Of a DNA stretch of 64,000 bases, positions 29,001-37,593 are shown piece by piece. The notes under the pieces were generated by a model. It searched no databases and was not told the DNA's origin. It worked only from the letters and a program-made list of their open reading frames with translations. The stretch is taken from positions 62,001 through 126,000 of the forward strand of contig DAISXY010000003.1 of the NCBI GenBank assembly GCA_036825615.1. The letters are read 5' to 3'. Position 1 is the first letter of the stretch. Each line of letters begins with the position of its first letter. Source of the stretch: JAICXG01 sp036825615 (GTDB lineage Bacteria; Verrucomicrobiota; Verrucomicrobiia; Chthoniobacterales; UBA10450). Position numbers and translations under genes: made by a program.

Positions 29001-29183
29001 CGCGTTGCGGGGCTCGTAGTTTTTGGGTGGCGCGTAAGTGTTGCGTGGCGCGGAGGTACTCCGCGGAGGGTTCGCGTTCTGTGGCGCATTGTTACCAGCT
29101 GCCGGTGCCGGAGTTGATTTCGGGCTGGAGAAGGCGGTGGAAACAACGATCACGAACACGGACATTACCGTCCAATGTTTCAT
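26058..29183 (-). CDS. Large secreted repeat protein, 1041 aa
   Basis: 1041-residue protein with an N-terminal signal peptide (HWTVMSVFVIVVSTAFS). The N-terminal ~110 residues are a low-complexity array of short PRNxYxP-like units. Four copies of a ~40-residue module follow, each with the core YQYVDKSG.LATIQASSA and then GLADPHSGVM; they are separated by Ser/Thr/Pro/Asn-rich linkers of 80-120 residues. Next comes an array of about ten 13- to 14-residue units of the type TYVPQQTYNGPSQ. A non-repetitive C-terminal domain of ~210 residues ends the protein. It looks like an extracellular or surface matrix protein. It diverges from the Ser/Thr kinase gene. No family is recognised. Confidence 0.75.
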   Translation of the reverse strand: MKHWTVMSVFVIVVSTAFSSPKSTPAPAAGNNAPQNANPPRSTSAPRNTYAPPKNYEPRNAYVPRDTYVPRNHNAPHKTYQPRATYTPRNAYTPRNPSVPHKDHVSRSGNVTRSVSSPNTSDVRRNPFSRNNSSTQRSGSGSPPQNASAPSKTFVPNDTANANAPATILKPVFPTGSAKTQPVQTFSRAGSGSSIKSVSTSIHAETATIQAPQTVSGTMFTYQYVDKSGNLATIQASSATEAEAKIIGLADPHSGVMLVTSPSGTNSNSIWQGTTQSPSQSVITTANTVFPTNTVATSVPVSQATNPVYPGNPVISNSPVTPQNTPPRSNAVTASLPTAQSPRDSTSAAATGSNTGLASSATASVPNQAAPPNSATLSTYQYVDKSGSLATIQASSASEAQSKIVGLADPHSGVMLATSPNTGGNTISPSNIQPSSQHVTTSVAVRPPDTVRPDNNVIWNVTLSPPVTNPTSAPPSSSNPGPATISSTMTSSQAAPNNFPTLSTYQYVDRSGSLATIQASSASEAQSKIVGLADPHSGVLLVTGPSTASVNTEPSNSMQASSQPVWTNAPPPPAPSDGSNSGSAPAAAITSSQSSPSNPGSLSVYQYVDKSGRLATIQASSANEAESKIVGLADPHSGVMLVTAANGAPFSSVTPVVPSQDYVANPGGLKPSRMTPVVSSQTYVPQQTYNGPSQSDVPQQTYHGPPQGYLPQQGYNEPSQTYAPRQTYNGPMQMYVPQQTYNGPSQTYVPQQTYNGPSQTYVPQQTYSGPSQTYVPQQTYNGPSQIQAPQRSYNDPSQVAVADGPRSTPSSMALMIPSQGYVANLGSTSPPSAPYTTGISPDAVYGLAANVVNRAAEDAVEHATQKYVFGNSLVDYLTNNGVQRAGETAAQAEAFYNTVHNTASQAHDVFSAASDELADRGYTPAQIANAYSNIGDNLKYAIANPDQAVTSLKEGFDSSTAVALNLASNFSTKGYLKTDFTGQAIGNFTTWLASDQVIDAWKNAPSNLGWLLLDSSGQRWQGFGGELNSSLDTFINAAGGE
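26826..27150 (-). repeat. Coding tandem repeat, ~39-42 nt units
   Basis: About eight to ten tandem in-frame units encode (S/T)QTYVPQQTYNGP-like peptides within the secreted repeat protein. Units differ by a few substitutions, and the reading frame is kept throughout. The array is likely to change length by slippage. Confidence 0.85.
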
Positions 29184-29449
29184 ATGAGCCGAGGGTGAGG
29201 AACCTCGGGGAAGATTGCAACAAAAAATTCAACAAAGATGGTAGCGGCAATCTACAAAGCATAGTTGAGCGGGTTGTATTTCTGCATAACTAATAATAAC
29301 TGGGTGCTTGCTGTCAGTTCGTCTGACAATTGCGGCGCGCCAGAGCCGGTGGATGGAACTGACTTTACGGGGCACCTGCGCACATGGCTGCGTCGAGCAA
29401 GCGTACCCTCGGCTGTAAAATAGATTGCCCAGAGCTTCGGAGCCGTGGT

Positions 29450-32400
29450 ATGAAGCCATTCGGGACGGTGGAAGGGTCAAATACAACGACAACGTCGAAG
29501 AGACCTGAGGAAGAGCGATTCAACCTCGGTAATTTTCAGCTGATGCGGGACGACGATGGATCCCCATTAATGATCGGGAAGGGAACATTTGGCCGCACCT
29601 ATAAAGCGCGGCACCGGTTCCTAGACACGGTCGTTGCGTTAAAAGTGATTAACGAGCGTTACGCATCCGACCCAGTGATTCGGCATCGCTTCCTGGCGGA
29701 AGGCAAAGCCGTCGCGCGACTATCGCATCCGCACATAGCGCGCATCTACGACTTCGGCGAATCAGGGGGCGCGTTGTATTACGCGATGGAATTTTGTTCT
29801 GGTGGGAATCTCGCGGATTACACGCTGAAGCATGGAGCCTTTGATGTTCCACTTTTGATCAATGTCGCCATGCAGGTTGCTGGTGCGCTGGATTGTGCGC
29901 ATCAGGCCGGTTTCGTGCATCGCGACATTAAGCCCTCTAACATCATGTCGACGGTTTCCAATCCGCCGCTCTGCACGAAATTGATCGATTTCGGGTTGGT
30001 GCATGCAACCGGGCCCGAAGGAGTGCCGAAGCTCGGAGAGGAGGAGTCAGAAGGACGCTTCATTGGCACGCCGCTTTTTGCTAGTCCGGAGCAACTCCGC
30101 GAAGAGGCGGTGGACGCACGCAGCGACCTGTTTTCATTAGGGGTGACGCTTTGGTATCTTGCTGCAGGAGGTGCTCCAGAGAAGGGATCTTCAGCCGAGA
30201 TTGCGGCGAGTCGACTAAACCCAGAGAGCTATGCGACTAAGTTGCCCCGAAACCTGCCAGAACCTTTGCGGTTGCTCCTGGCAGAATTGCTGGAGAAAGA
30301 CCCGAGCCGGAGGATCAGTTCTGTAAGGCAAGCCCTCGCTGGCCTAAGGCAATGCGCCGAATCGCTGGGACTAGAGACGGCTGCCGAATTTCGGGCTGCT
30401 CCTCCTGAAATCGGCGACACCGGAATCCCCGCGCTGTCGCGCCAGGTCGAAGAAACTCCGCCGGCCGAGTTGGAAGTTCATTCCGGTCCGATCGAGTCGG
30501 AGTTCACGCACCTTGTGCGCCTTACCGAGGCAAACACCGGCACCTATTATTCGGCCGAGTCCGTTGCAAGTCCGGTGGCTGCGGCCGCAGAGACTGCTGT
30601 GATCCTGCATGTCAACCAACCGCGGTTATCCGCTAGCGATCTGCTGATAAAGAAAATGTGCGCGAACATTGGCAGCATTCGAGGCCTTAGGCTGGCCACA
30701 GTTATACGTCCGGACTCCTTTCGGCAGTACACCAACGGCACAGTTGTCGTAATGAATCAGCCCGGTGCAAATCTCCTAACCGCGCTAAGAGCCCAGGGAA
30801 TCGTGGCTTTGTCCCAGGCGAGGACACTTTTGGAGGGAGTGGCAAGTGCGGCTGATCAAATGCAGAGTGCTGGCCTGCCAGGCGTTGATCTCCGGCCAGC
30901 CTCGATTTTTCTCGACTATCCGGAATCCTCGGCAAGCGGCCCCCGCAATATCGCTGATGCGAGACCAAGACTTCTGCCGTCCTTTCTGCGCCTGCAGGAG
31001 ACGGCCGAAGTCTCTGAGTCTGGTGACGCCCCTGACGCCAGTTCCACGATGACTGCCGACTCATTCGCGGAGGCCGATCGTGAGTCAGACCCGTGCAGAC
31101 AGTTTGCCGCTTTGATCTACCGGATTGCCTCCGGACGTAATTGCCATGCCGCGGCATGGCTTTCACCTCAGGCCTTCATTGTAGTGCCCGGCCTGTCGGA
31201 GCGCGCAAATCGGCTTCTTTCGCTCGTCATTGCTCGCCAAGCCACCTGCGGCTCATGCGAAGAACTGTTGCGAGAGCTAATTGGATTAGAGGGGATATCC
31301 GGCGGAATGACTCGTTCGAGGATCAGTACGGATTCCTCAAAAGTAGTGTTGACGGCCACTCGCTCGGCGCCACGCATAGAGCCGACGCATTCGACCGTGC
31401 GACAACTGGGTACCGGAACTGTGGCGAGCTCAGTTGCTCGATCCGCTTTTGCGACAACGCCAGGACGCGCTGCCAGAGAAGCTCCCGCACAACCCGTAGC
31501 AACAAGAGTGCGCCCAAAGGTTTCCCTTTGGTTTTTCGTCGCCGTTGCAGCCGTCCTCCTGGTCCTAGCCTCCACGTTTTTTTGGAGGTCCGGTTTACAG
31601 AAGCAAAGATCGCAGAATCTGCCGGATAGTTTTGCGATTCGATTACAAGATGATCCTGAAATTCAGCCCGCATTCACAATCGCGAACACCCCTGTGAGCG
31701 CCACACAAGCCGCCGGTGAATGGATCCTGCCCTTAAACGGCATTCACGCGAAGCTGCCGATTGTGGTGAGGGTCGAAGCATTTGGATACGATCCGAACGA
31801 ATTTGCGATCCACAGCGCTGATGAACTTTTCAAAGGCATCCAATTGTCAATGAACCGATCCAGAGGGAAAATCGCTTTCGTCGGCATTCCGCCTGAGTAC
31901 ACCCAGGCATCGTGCCTGATGAGAGAGGCGCTGCCAGAGGACAAGGGCCATGTAGATGTCCCGAAATATCCGACCGGATACGAGCTACACGGGGATGCTA
32001 CGGCGCCCCTCGATCTGCCTACAGGTATTTATCTCGTCAACCTGAAAGGCAAATCAGCTCCGCAGCGGTGGCCAATTATCGCGACTGTGAGGCCACACGT
32101 TGATATTTCGGTGAGGCTCCCACCGGCGGTAGAAGGTCGCTACATCGGAACTCTTTCATCGAGCAGTCTCCTGAGATTGGAAATTAAGGCAACGGTTCAG
32201 GGCCACCCCGGTTCTTGGATCCAGCAAGGAAGTGAGCGACAGACATTGGTTGAGGGGCGGTTGAATCCTGCTGAACAAACCTTTGTCGCCCGCGCTCTCG
32301 CTTCGACTGCAGATGGCGTCAACCTGCATGAGCGCGTCCTTAAAATGCGGCCGGCTGGTTCAGATTCTTACGACGTTTTCGCAGCGAGTGCAGATGGATC

Positions 32401-32470
32401 AGAGGTTCCGAGTTTCGCTTTGCTGGGAACAGTGCGAAAGGTTGTTGACTCCGCCGCTACGGATCGGTGA
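29450..32470 (+). CDS. Membrane-anchored Hanks-type Ser/Thr protein kinase
   Basis: About 1006 residues from the ATG at 29450; an ATG at 29384 is also possible but adds an unconvincing N-terminus. The kinase domain covers about residues 30-310: glycine loop IGKGTFGRTYKA at about 42, VAIK-type lysine in ALKVI, catalytic loop HRDIKPSNIM at about 157, DFG, and APE-like ASPEQL. All key residues are present. A second, degenerate-looking region (about 400-650) follows, perhaps a kinase-like remnant. One transmembrane helix (WFFVAVAAVLLVLASTFFW) lies near residue 694, and a ~300-residue C-terminal part is probably periplasmic. It could phosphorylate partners of the FHA-ABC protein at 20631. It diverges from the secreted repeat protein gene. 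Confidence 0.88.
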   Translation: MKPFGTVEGSNTTTTSKRPEEERFNLGNFQLMRDDDGSPLMIGKGTFGRTYKARHRFLDTVVALKVINERYASDPVIRHRFLAEGKAVARLSHPHIARIYDFGESGGALYYAMEFCSGGNLADYTLKHGAFDVPLLINVAMQVAGALDCAHQAGFVHRDIKPSNIMSTVSNPPLCTKLIDFGLVHATGPEGVPKLGEEESEGRFIGTPLFASPEQLREEAVDARSDLFSLGVTLWYLAAGGAPEKGSSAEIAASRLNPESYATKLPRNLPEPLRLLLAELLEKDPSRRISSVRQALAGLRQCAESLGLETAAEFRAAPPEIGDTGIPALSRQVEETPPAELEVHSGPIESEFTHLVRLTEANTGTYYSAESVASPVAAAAETAVILHVNQPRLSASDLLIKKMCANIGSIRGLRLATVIRPDSFRQYTNGTVVVMNQPGANLLTALRAQGIVALSQARTLLEGVASAADQMQSAGLPGVDLRPASIFLDYPESSASGPRNIADARPRLLPSFLRLQETAEVSESGDAPDASSTMTADSFAEADRESDPCRQFAALIYRIASGRNCHAAAWLSPQAFIVVPGLSERANRLLSLVIARQATCGSCEELLRELIGLEGISGGMTRSRISTDSSKVVLTATRSAPRIEPTHSTVRQLGTGTVASSVARSAFATTPGRAAREAPAQPVATRVRPKVSLWFFVAVAAVLLVLASTFFWRSGLQKQRSQNLPDSFAIRLQDDPEIQPAFTIANTPVSATQAAGEWILPLNGIHAKLPIVVRVEAFGYDPNEFAIHSADELFKGIQLSMNRSRGKIAFVGIPPEYTQASCLMREALPEDKGHVDVPKYPTGYELHGDATAPLDLPTGIYLVNLKGKSAPQRWPIIATVRPHVDISVRLPPAVEGRYIGTLSSSSLLRLEIKATVQGHPGSWIQQGSERQTLVEGRLNPAEQTFVARALASTADGVNLHERVLKMRPAGSDSYDVFAASADGSEVPSFALLGTVRKVVDSAATDR

Positions 32471-32669
32471 CAGCGTCGCTAACCAGATTTGATCCACCTC
32501 AATTTGTAAGGCATTGGAATCGACGCTGAAGTAGGAAGTTACCGAACCGGTTGACCAATCCTGCTCCTCGCTTAGCTCTCAAATTCTCCTCTCAGAGACA
32601 CCAGTCTCTTGTCAACGTCGCCGTTGGTCATGGCTAAACCCCAAAAAACTGCTCGTTTTCACTTTGCTG

Positions 32670-33194
32670 TTATTTCGTAAATCTTATGGTCTTCAGGATC
32701 GACATGAACTCGGCTCTAAGCGTTGGCATTAAATCACTCGGCGCCTCGAAAATAAACTGTGCCCCCACGTTCCGCTCTGCGTCGAGCGCATGTAGGATAA
32801 CAACGGCATGGGCCTCGGAATTGGGCGTAGTGAGATGTCCTTCGTATCCGATGGCCGACTGAATATCAGTAAAACCGTTCTCGCTCGTGAAAACATGGTC
32901 GACTTGGAAAGATAGCGTCAGCCGCTTTGCAATCGAATACTCAACCGGGGTTTTAATGGACGTGTGCTCAAACACTGCCGAAAGAGTGGGATAGAGTTTA
33001 CCGACTTTCTTCGCGTAGGTGCGAACTGTCATACCACGAACTTCCTGTGCCTGAACCAGGCTCCAGTCCTTCGGGAGTGCCAAGCTACAATGCCATTCCC
33101 CGAACTCAACCGAATGCATCTGCTGAGCGGAGAAGGCGACTGACGAGAAGAGTGCGGTGATTATAACCAGAATCGCGGTTGGTTTTATCATCAT
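32670..33194 (-). CDS. Exported protein of unknown function, 174 aa
   Basis: About 174 residues from the ATG at 33194, with a second ATG at 33191. The start gives a signal peptide (IKPTAILVIITALFSSVAFS) with a likely cleavage site after FSA. Upstream sequence in frame overlaps the next gene and is ignored. The mature domain resembles small periplasmic proteins with a PsbP/DcrB-like alpha-beta fold: WSLVQAQEVRGMTVRTYAKK, then KRLTLSFQVDHVF, and a closing LRAEFMSILKTIRFTK. That comparison is by pattern only. It lies 49 bp downstream of the AlgJ-like gene on the same strand and may belong to its operon. Confidence 0.65.
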   Translation of the reverse strand: MMIKPTAILVIITALFSSVAFSAQQMHSVEFGEWHCSLALPKDWSLVQAQEVRGMTVRTYAKKVGKLYPTLSAVFEHTSIKTPVEYSIAKRLTLSFQVDHVFTSENGFTDIQSAIGYEGHLTTPNSEAHAVVILHALDAERNVGAQFIFEAPSDLMPTLRAEFMSILKTIRFTK

Positions 33195-33243
33195 GTCAAG
33201 TTTCCGGATGTAAACCGCCTGAGCGCTCCGCGCAGTAACTCGC

Positions 33244-34974
33244 TCATTTGAGGAGTTCTCCCCAGAGCGGGTCGGCGAGTTGCAGGGCCGGATCATCCAA
33301 CTCACTGCGGTTAAATGTTTCATATTGCGAGCTCACATCTGACCAGCGGCATACATTCATCTTCACATGATCACCGGGTCGTAGTTTAGCGGCCTCTGTC
33401 CAAGAGTTGTGGCGCATGCTCCAGAGATATATTACCGCCTCGTTCGCGGAAAAATTAGATTGAGCTACAGTGGTGATATTTACTAGGTGAATGCACATGA
33501 TATGATCCGGATAGGGGACGCTTCCCGGTGACGGCACCGTAGAGACGGATTCCACATCTCCAGAGACGGTTGTGTGCTCTCGGGTCAATGGCGAGAAGGG
33601 CCGAACCGGTGAATCGTGTTGGGCTTGCAGGTGTATAAGCTTCCAGTTGCCAAAGCTCAGTTCACGTGCCGCGAACTCCCAAATCACGATCTTCTTGCCC
33701 GCCAAACGGTCGCGGCCGCGTGCCAACTCGTGCGCTAACATTTCCCTGGTCGCGAAAGCACCGTCGCTGTTCCGCACGATCCGATCGACGGTTGCCTGAC
33801 CAAGTGCCAAGCTCAGGTGTTCGGGGAGCCCCGCGTTGTCGCCCCAACCCATTTTGCCAAAAGAATAGATATTGGAAAAGCTGTCGCCGAGGAGGAGAAT
33901 TTCCGGAGCGCTGCCGGACTTCCCTGTAGCGTAGGCAACTTGGTGGATTTGAACCGTCTCTGGGAGGAACAATTGATGGTTTGGAGGAAGCTTGAGCATC
34001 GCAGCGATGTCACCAACGTTACTGACTACTTGCTCCTGAACTCTTTGGTTCTGAGATTTGCGGTTGAATCCTGGGCCAAGATATTGGGCAAGACGATTCG
34101 CCACAAACTCCATCGTTTCGGGCCGCCAGTGTGTATCGCCTCGCAGATAGAGGTCATGTCGGTCGGCCGCGCTTTTCCTGCGCGCCAACTCTGGCCCGAT
34201 ATCAAAGACTCGAATCTTAGCTAGCGATAATCGTCGTTTAAACTCTTCAAAGGACGTGTTTTGGAGCGCGGTTTCGAAGCTGCGGCCGCAGAAAGCCCCT
34301 GTTTCAATAGATGGCTTGACTGGCACGGGCATGACAACAAGGTCAATTCCTCGATTGCGAAGCTGGCTTCCAAAGTCGACGATCGCCCTCACAGGATCGG
34401 CTTGCACTGCCTCTCGTCGCAGCCGGTAGGCGAGCTGTCGTTCGTCCAAGAATGGTTTGCACGTAAGATAATCGACATCGGGCCTGTAAAACAGCCACCC
34501 GCCAGATCCGAAATATACCTGCTCGTTTCCTGCTCGGCCGTAACTTAAGGCCAGTTGAGCCCAAGGGAGCAACCGCCTTGAGATGACTGAGTCGCCTTCG
34601 AGTGACTTTTCAATCCCAAGTGTGTCGCGAATCCTCGGCACTGCCAGAAACGTTTTGAAGTTGAAGAACTCCGCGAGTGGCAGCGTATGCGACAGCAGCC
34701 GAACCGAAGGGGACAGTTGCCGCGAACTCGCTCCGACCTGCAGCCTAAGTTTGTTGCCAAGTTGCAGCACCGGCACAGCCGCGATGGTCAGAAAGAATAC
34801 TACTATGATGACCGGGCGGATTCCGCGTCCGAAGCGGCTGCTCTTTAGCGCAAGCTCCGCTTCCGTTTCGCGTGATATCCGGCGGTGCGTTTCTGGTGTC
34901 GGTTCGGCATAGCTGGGAAGTGAATGATCCGGCGCGGGTGGAAAGCTTTCTCGTGCGTCTCGTCGGCTGCTCAT
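33244..34974 (-). CDS. AlgJ/AlgX-like SGNH O-acetyltransferase
   Basis: About 576 residues from the ATG at 34974, 5 nt after the MBOAT stop. A polar N-terminus precedes one transmembrane segment (IRPVIIVVFFLTIAAVPVL). The periplasmic SGNH-type domain of the AlgJ/AlgX/DltD group follows: GSGGWLFYRPDVDY, the His/Asp motif GDTHWRPETMEF and the serine motif ILLLGDSFSNIYSFG. The catalytic Ser, Asp and His all appear present. The closing VIWEFAARELSFG is typical of this family. A C-terminal ~120-residue extension follows that I do not recognise. With the MBOAT protein encoded just upstream, it probably transfers acetyl groups to an exported polysaccharide. Confidence 0.82.
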   Translation of the reverse strand: MSSRRDARESFPPAPDHSLPSYAEPTPETHRRISRETEAELALKSSRFGRGIRPVIIVVFFLTIAAVPVLQLGNKLRLQVGASSRQLSPSVRLLSHTLPLAEFFNFKTFLAVPRIRDTLGIEKSLEGDSVISRRLLPWAQLALSYGRAGNEQVYFGSGGWLFYRPDVDYLTCKPFLDERQLAYRLRREAVQADPVRAIVDFGSQLRNRGIDLVVMPVPVKPSIETGAFCGRSFETALQNTSFEEFKRRLSLAKIRVFDIGPELARRKSAADRHDLYLRGDTHWRPETMEFVANRLAQYLGPGFNRKSQNQRVQEQVVSNVGDIAAMLKLPPNHQLFLPETVQIHQVAYATGKSGSAPEILLLGDSFSNIYSFGKMGWGDNAGLPEHLSLALGQATVDRIVRNSDGAFATREMLAHELARGRDRLAGKKIVIWEFAARELSFGNWKLIHLQAQHDSPVRPFSPLTREHTTVSGDVESVSTVPSPGSVPYPDHIMCIHLVNITTVAQSNFSANEAVIYLWSMRHNSWTEAAKLRPGDHVKMNVCRWSDVSSQYETFNRSELDDPALQLADPLWGELLK

Positions 34975-34979
34975 CACCG

Positions 34980-36452
34980 CTAAAAGATGAAGTAGATGAA
35001 TGGGTTGTACTCCTGAGTGATCAGCACTGCCAAAGCTAGCCAACCGAGGCCGAAACATGCAATGGTCTTGCCGAGCCCCATCGATTGTGTCCAGTCCCAC
35101 GTCTGGACACCAAGCCATGTCACAGCCGCTGCGATCCCAAAAGAGAGAACGTAATAAGGCTTCCAGATGATGCCAGAGACTATAGCTGAACTCATCGCCG
35201 GCTGAGAAAGACCGAACATGGCTTCGAGGTAGTGAATGGCATCAGCTAGAGAGGAAGCTCGAAAAAATACCCAGCCAAGGAGCACAATCACGAAGGTCAG
35301 GAAAATCCTTATCGGCCGCGGCAAACAATGGTAAAGGCTTTCCCGACCCTGGCTGCGTTCGAAGGCGAGCATCCCGCCGTGCAGCCCTCCCCAAATGACG
35401 AAATTCCACGAGGCACCATGCCAGAGACCGCCCAGCAGCATCGTGATGATGAGGTTCCAGTAGGTGCGAGCAATCCCGCAGCGGTTTCCACCCAGCGGGA
35501 TGTAGAGGTATTCACGCAGCCAGGTGGATAGGGATATGTGCCACCTTCGCCAAAAATCGGTAATCGACTCAGCACGATATGGGGCGTCAAAATTCTTCGC
35601 AAAGACGAACCCAAACATGAGACCAAGCCCAATCGCCATATCCGAATAGCCGCTAAAATCGAAATAGATTTGAAAAGAGTAGGCCAGAGATCCAAACCAG
35701 GCATCGACAGCTTGGAGTGAGACCGCATTAAACGCCGTGTCGGCAATCTTGCCGCACGGATTGGCCACGAGCACCTTCTTACCAAGCCCAAGCAAGAAAA
35801 ACGCAATGCCTCTGGCAATGCGATCGGAAGAGAGAATGCGTTCCTTTAACTGCTCTGCGAGGAAAGAAAATTTGAGAATGGGGCCGGCGACAAGGTGCGG
35901 AAACATCGAAACGAAGCACGAAAAGTTCAGAAAGTTCGCCATTGCTTCGGCTTCCCCCCGAAATACGTCAATTGTATAACTGAGTGCCTGAAAGGTGTAG
36001 AAACTGATGCCAAGTGGCAAAACGACCCGAAACGCAATGTCCCACTGCAAGTGAGGTATTCCGAGTGCGCGTGCCACTCCGTTGTAGCTCTCGATTCCAA
36101 AGTTAAAATACTTGAAGAACCCTAAAACCGTAAGGTTTGAGATGATGGAGAAGGTTAGGGCCGCCTTCTGGCGCTGGGATCGGGGCGCGGGCGGCAACGC
36201 CGTGATTGGGCTCCCGCGTTCGCGCCATATATTCCACGAATTGCGAGCGATCACGAGGCTCATAAGCCAGTCGAGAAAGGTGGTGCCGAACATGAGTGGT
36301 ACAAAACGTGGTTCAGCCCAGCCGTAGAAGACGTAGCCGGTGACAATAAGCCACGCGTTTCTCCAGCTTTGTCGCGTCCGCCAAAGCGAGTAGTAAAGGG
36401 CTAATGTTATTGGGAGGAAATAAAAAATGAACAGCTGCGAACTAAAGACCAT
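34980..36452 (-). CDS. MBOAT acyltransferase, AlgI-like
   Basis: 490-residue polytopic membrane protein of the MBOAT family, AlgI/DltB-like. The N-terminus (FSSQLFIFYFLPITLALYYS) and the motif DFSGYSDMAIGLGLMFGF are typical. The conserved active-site histidine lies in GGLWHGASWNFVIWGG at about residue 345. About ten hydrophobic segments are spread over the chain. AlgI-type proteins pass acetyl groups across the inner membrane to SGNH partners such as AlgJ. The AlgJ-like gene follows 5 nt downstream. The 82-bp gap to the divergent gene at 36535 should hold both promoters. Confidence 0.92.
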   Translation of the reverse strand: MVFSSQLFIFYFLPITLALYYSLWRTRQSWRNAWLIVTGYVFYGWAEPRFVPLMFGTTFLDWLMSLVIARNSWNIWRERGSPITALPPAPRSQRQKAALTFSIISNLTVLGFFKYFNFGIESYNGVARALGIPHLQWDIAFRVVLPLGISFYTFQALSYTIDVFRGEAEAMANFLNFSCFVSMFPHLVAGPILKFSFLAEQLKERILSSDRIARGIAFFLLGLGKKVLVANPCGKIADTAFNAVSLQAVDAWFGSLAYSFQIYFDFSGYSDMAIGLGLMFGFVFAKNFDAPYRAESITDFWRRWHISLSTWLREYLYIPLGGNRCGIARTYWNLIITMLLGGLWHGASWNFVIWGGLHGGMLAFERSQGRESLYHCLPRPIRIFLTFVIVLLGWVFFRASSLADAIHYLEAMFGLSQPAMSSAIVSGIIWKPYYVLSFGIAAAVTWLGVQTWDWTQSMGLGKTIACFGLGWLALAVLITQEYNPFIYFIF

Positions 36453-36534
36453 CCTGGGAGTAGAGATTTTTGTTGCCGATGCCGTGCATTGTAGTAAAAC
36501 CGTATCGCCTCTGGGTAGACTTTTTTAGAAAAAA

Positions 36535-37593
36535 ATGAAAGATCTGTTTCTCCCGGCGCTACTGTCGGTCGCGATTGCTCAATCTTGCAATGCGGCGTCG
36601 CCAAACGCGGGGGCGGCGGTGCGCCCGGGCGAGGCTTCCAATGTCGTCGCTGCTCTTGCCGAGCGGGCGGCGAAGCGCGGAGACGCAACCGTAACGGGAA
36701 CAAATGGCTGGCTCTTCCTTTCGGCGGAGTTACGGTTCCTTACTGCGGGTAAGTTTTGGGGGCCCGAGGCATCCAAAGTAAGCCGAAGTCGCAAGCCGCA
36801 ATGGGCGGATCCTCTAACGGCCATCATCGATTTCAATGATCAGTTGGGCAGAAAAGGTATAACGCTACTCGTTGTGCCTGTGCCGCCGAAAACCGCAATT
36901 TATCCGGAGCAGTTGGCTCCCGATACTACACAAATATCGGATTTAACGCTGGCGCTCGCGAGCTTCTACCAAGAGCTACAGTCGAAGAACGTCAAAGTGA
37001 TAGATTTGACCCCGTTGTTTCTGGCCCACAAGTCGGACGGTCCGAACGCCCTTTTTTGCCGGACCGATTCCCACTGGTCCGGCTACGGCTGTGTCATTGC
37101 CGCGCAAGCCATCGCCGCCGCGGTGCGACAGCAGCCCGGAACAACAGTTGGTGGGAAGCGATATGAAGGTGAATGGAAGCAGGTCACGATTGACGGCGAC
37201 CTGCGGACGCTTTCGCCCGAGGCGGTAACAATCGGCATGGAAAAAATTGCGGTTCGGCAAATTGCCGAGCATGGGACTGGCCGGCAGGTTCAGTCCGATC
37301 CAAATAGCGAACTTGTTCTGCTCGGTGACAGCCATACGCTGGTCTTTCATGATTTTCTGGCGAAAGACGCCGGCTTGGCAGATCAACTGGCGTTTGAATT
37401 GGGAATTGCGCCCGAACTGATTGGAACCCGAGGCTCCGGGGCGACGGCGGTTCGCCTCACTTTCTACCGGCGTACCCTGAACGACCCGAACTATCTAAAG
37501 AAAAAGAGAGTTGTCGTTTGGTGCTTTGCGGCGCGCGAGTTTACTGAGTCCGAACAAGGCTGGGTGCCAGAACCGATTTCGCCGCCGGGCTAG
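36535..37593 (+). CDS. AlgJ/DltD-like SGNH acetyltransferase
   Basis: 352-residue exported protein with a short signal peptide (KDLFLPALLSVAIAQSCNA). The AlgJ/AlgX-type fold is clear: GTNGWLFLSAELRFL, then the Asp/His motif RTDSHWSGYG (Asp178, His180) and the serine motif LVLLGDSHTLVF (Ser about 266). The closing VVVWCFAAREFTESE matches the homologue at 33244. It is shorter than that homologue and has no membrane anchor beyond the signal. It diverges from the MBOAT gene and leads a three-gene + strand operon of SGNH proteins (stop-to-start spacing 0 and 3 nt). Predicted role: O-acetylation of an exported polysaccharide. Confidence 0.8.
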   Translation: MKDLFLPALLSVAIAQSCNAASPNAGAAVRPGEASNVVAALAERAAKRGDATVTGTNGWLFLSAELRFLTAGKFWGPEASKVSRSRKPQWADPLTAIIDFNDQLGRKGITLLVVPVPPKTAIYPEQLAPDTTQISDLTLALASFYQELQSKNVKVIDLTPLFLAHKSDGPNALFCRTDSHWSGYGCVIAAQAIAAAVRQQPGTTVGGKRYEGEWKQVTIDGDLRTLSPEAVTIGMEKIAVRQIAEHGTGRQVQSDPNSELVLLGDSHTLVFHDFLAKDAGLADQLAFELGIAPELIGTRGSGATAVRLTFYRRTLNDPNYLKKKRVVVWCFAAREFTESEQGWVPEPISPPG

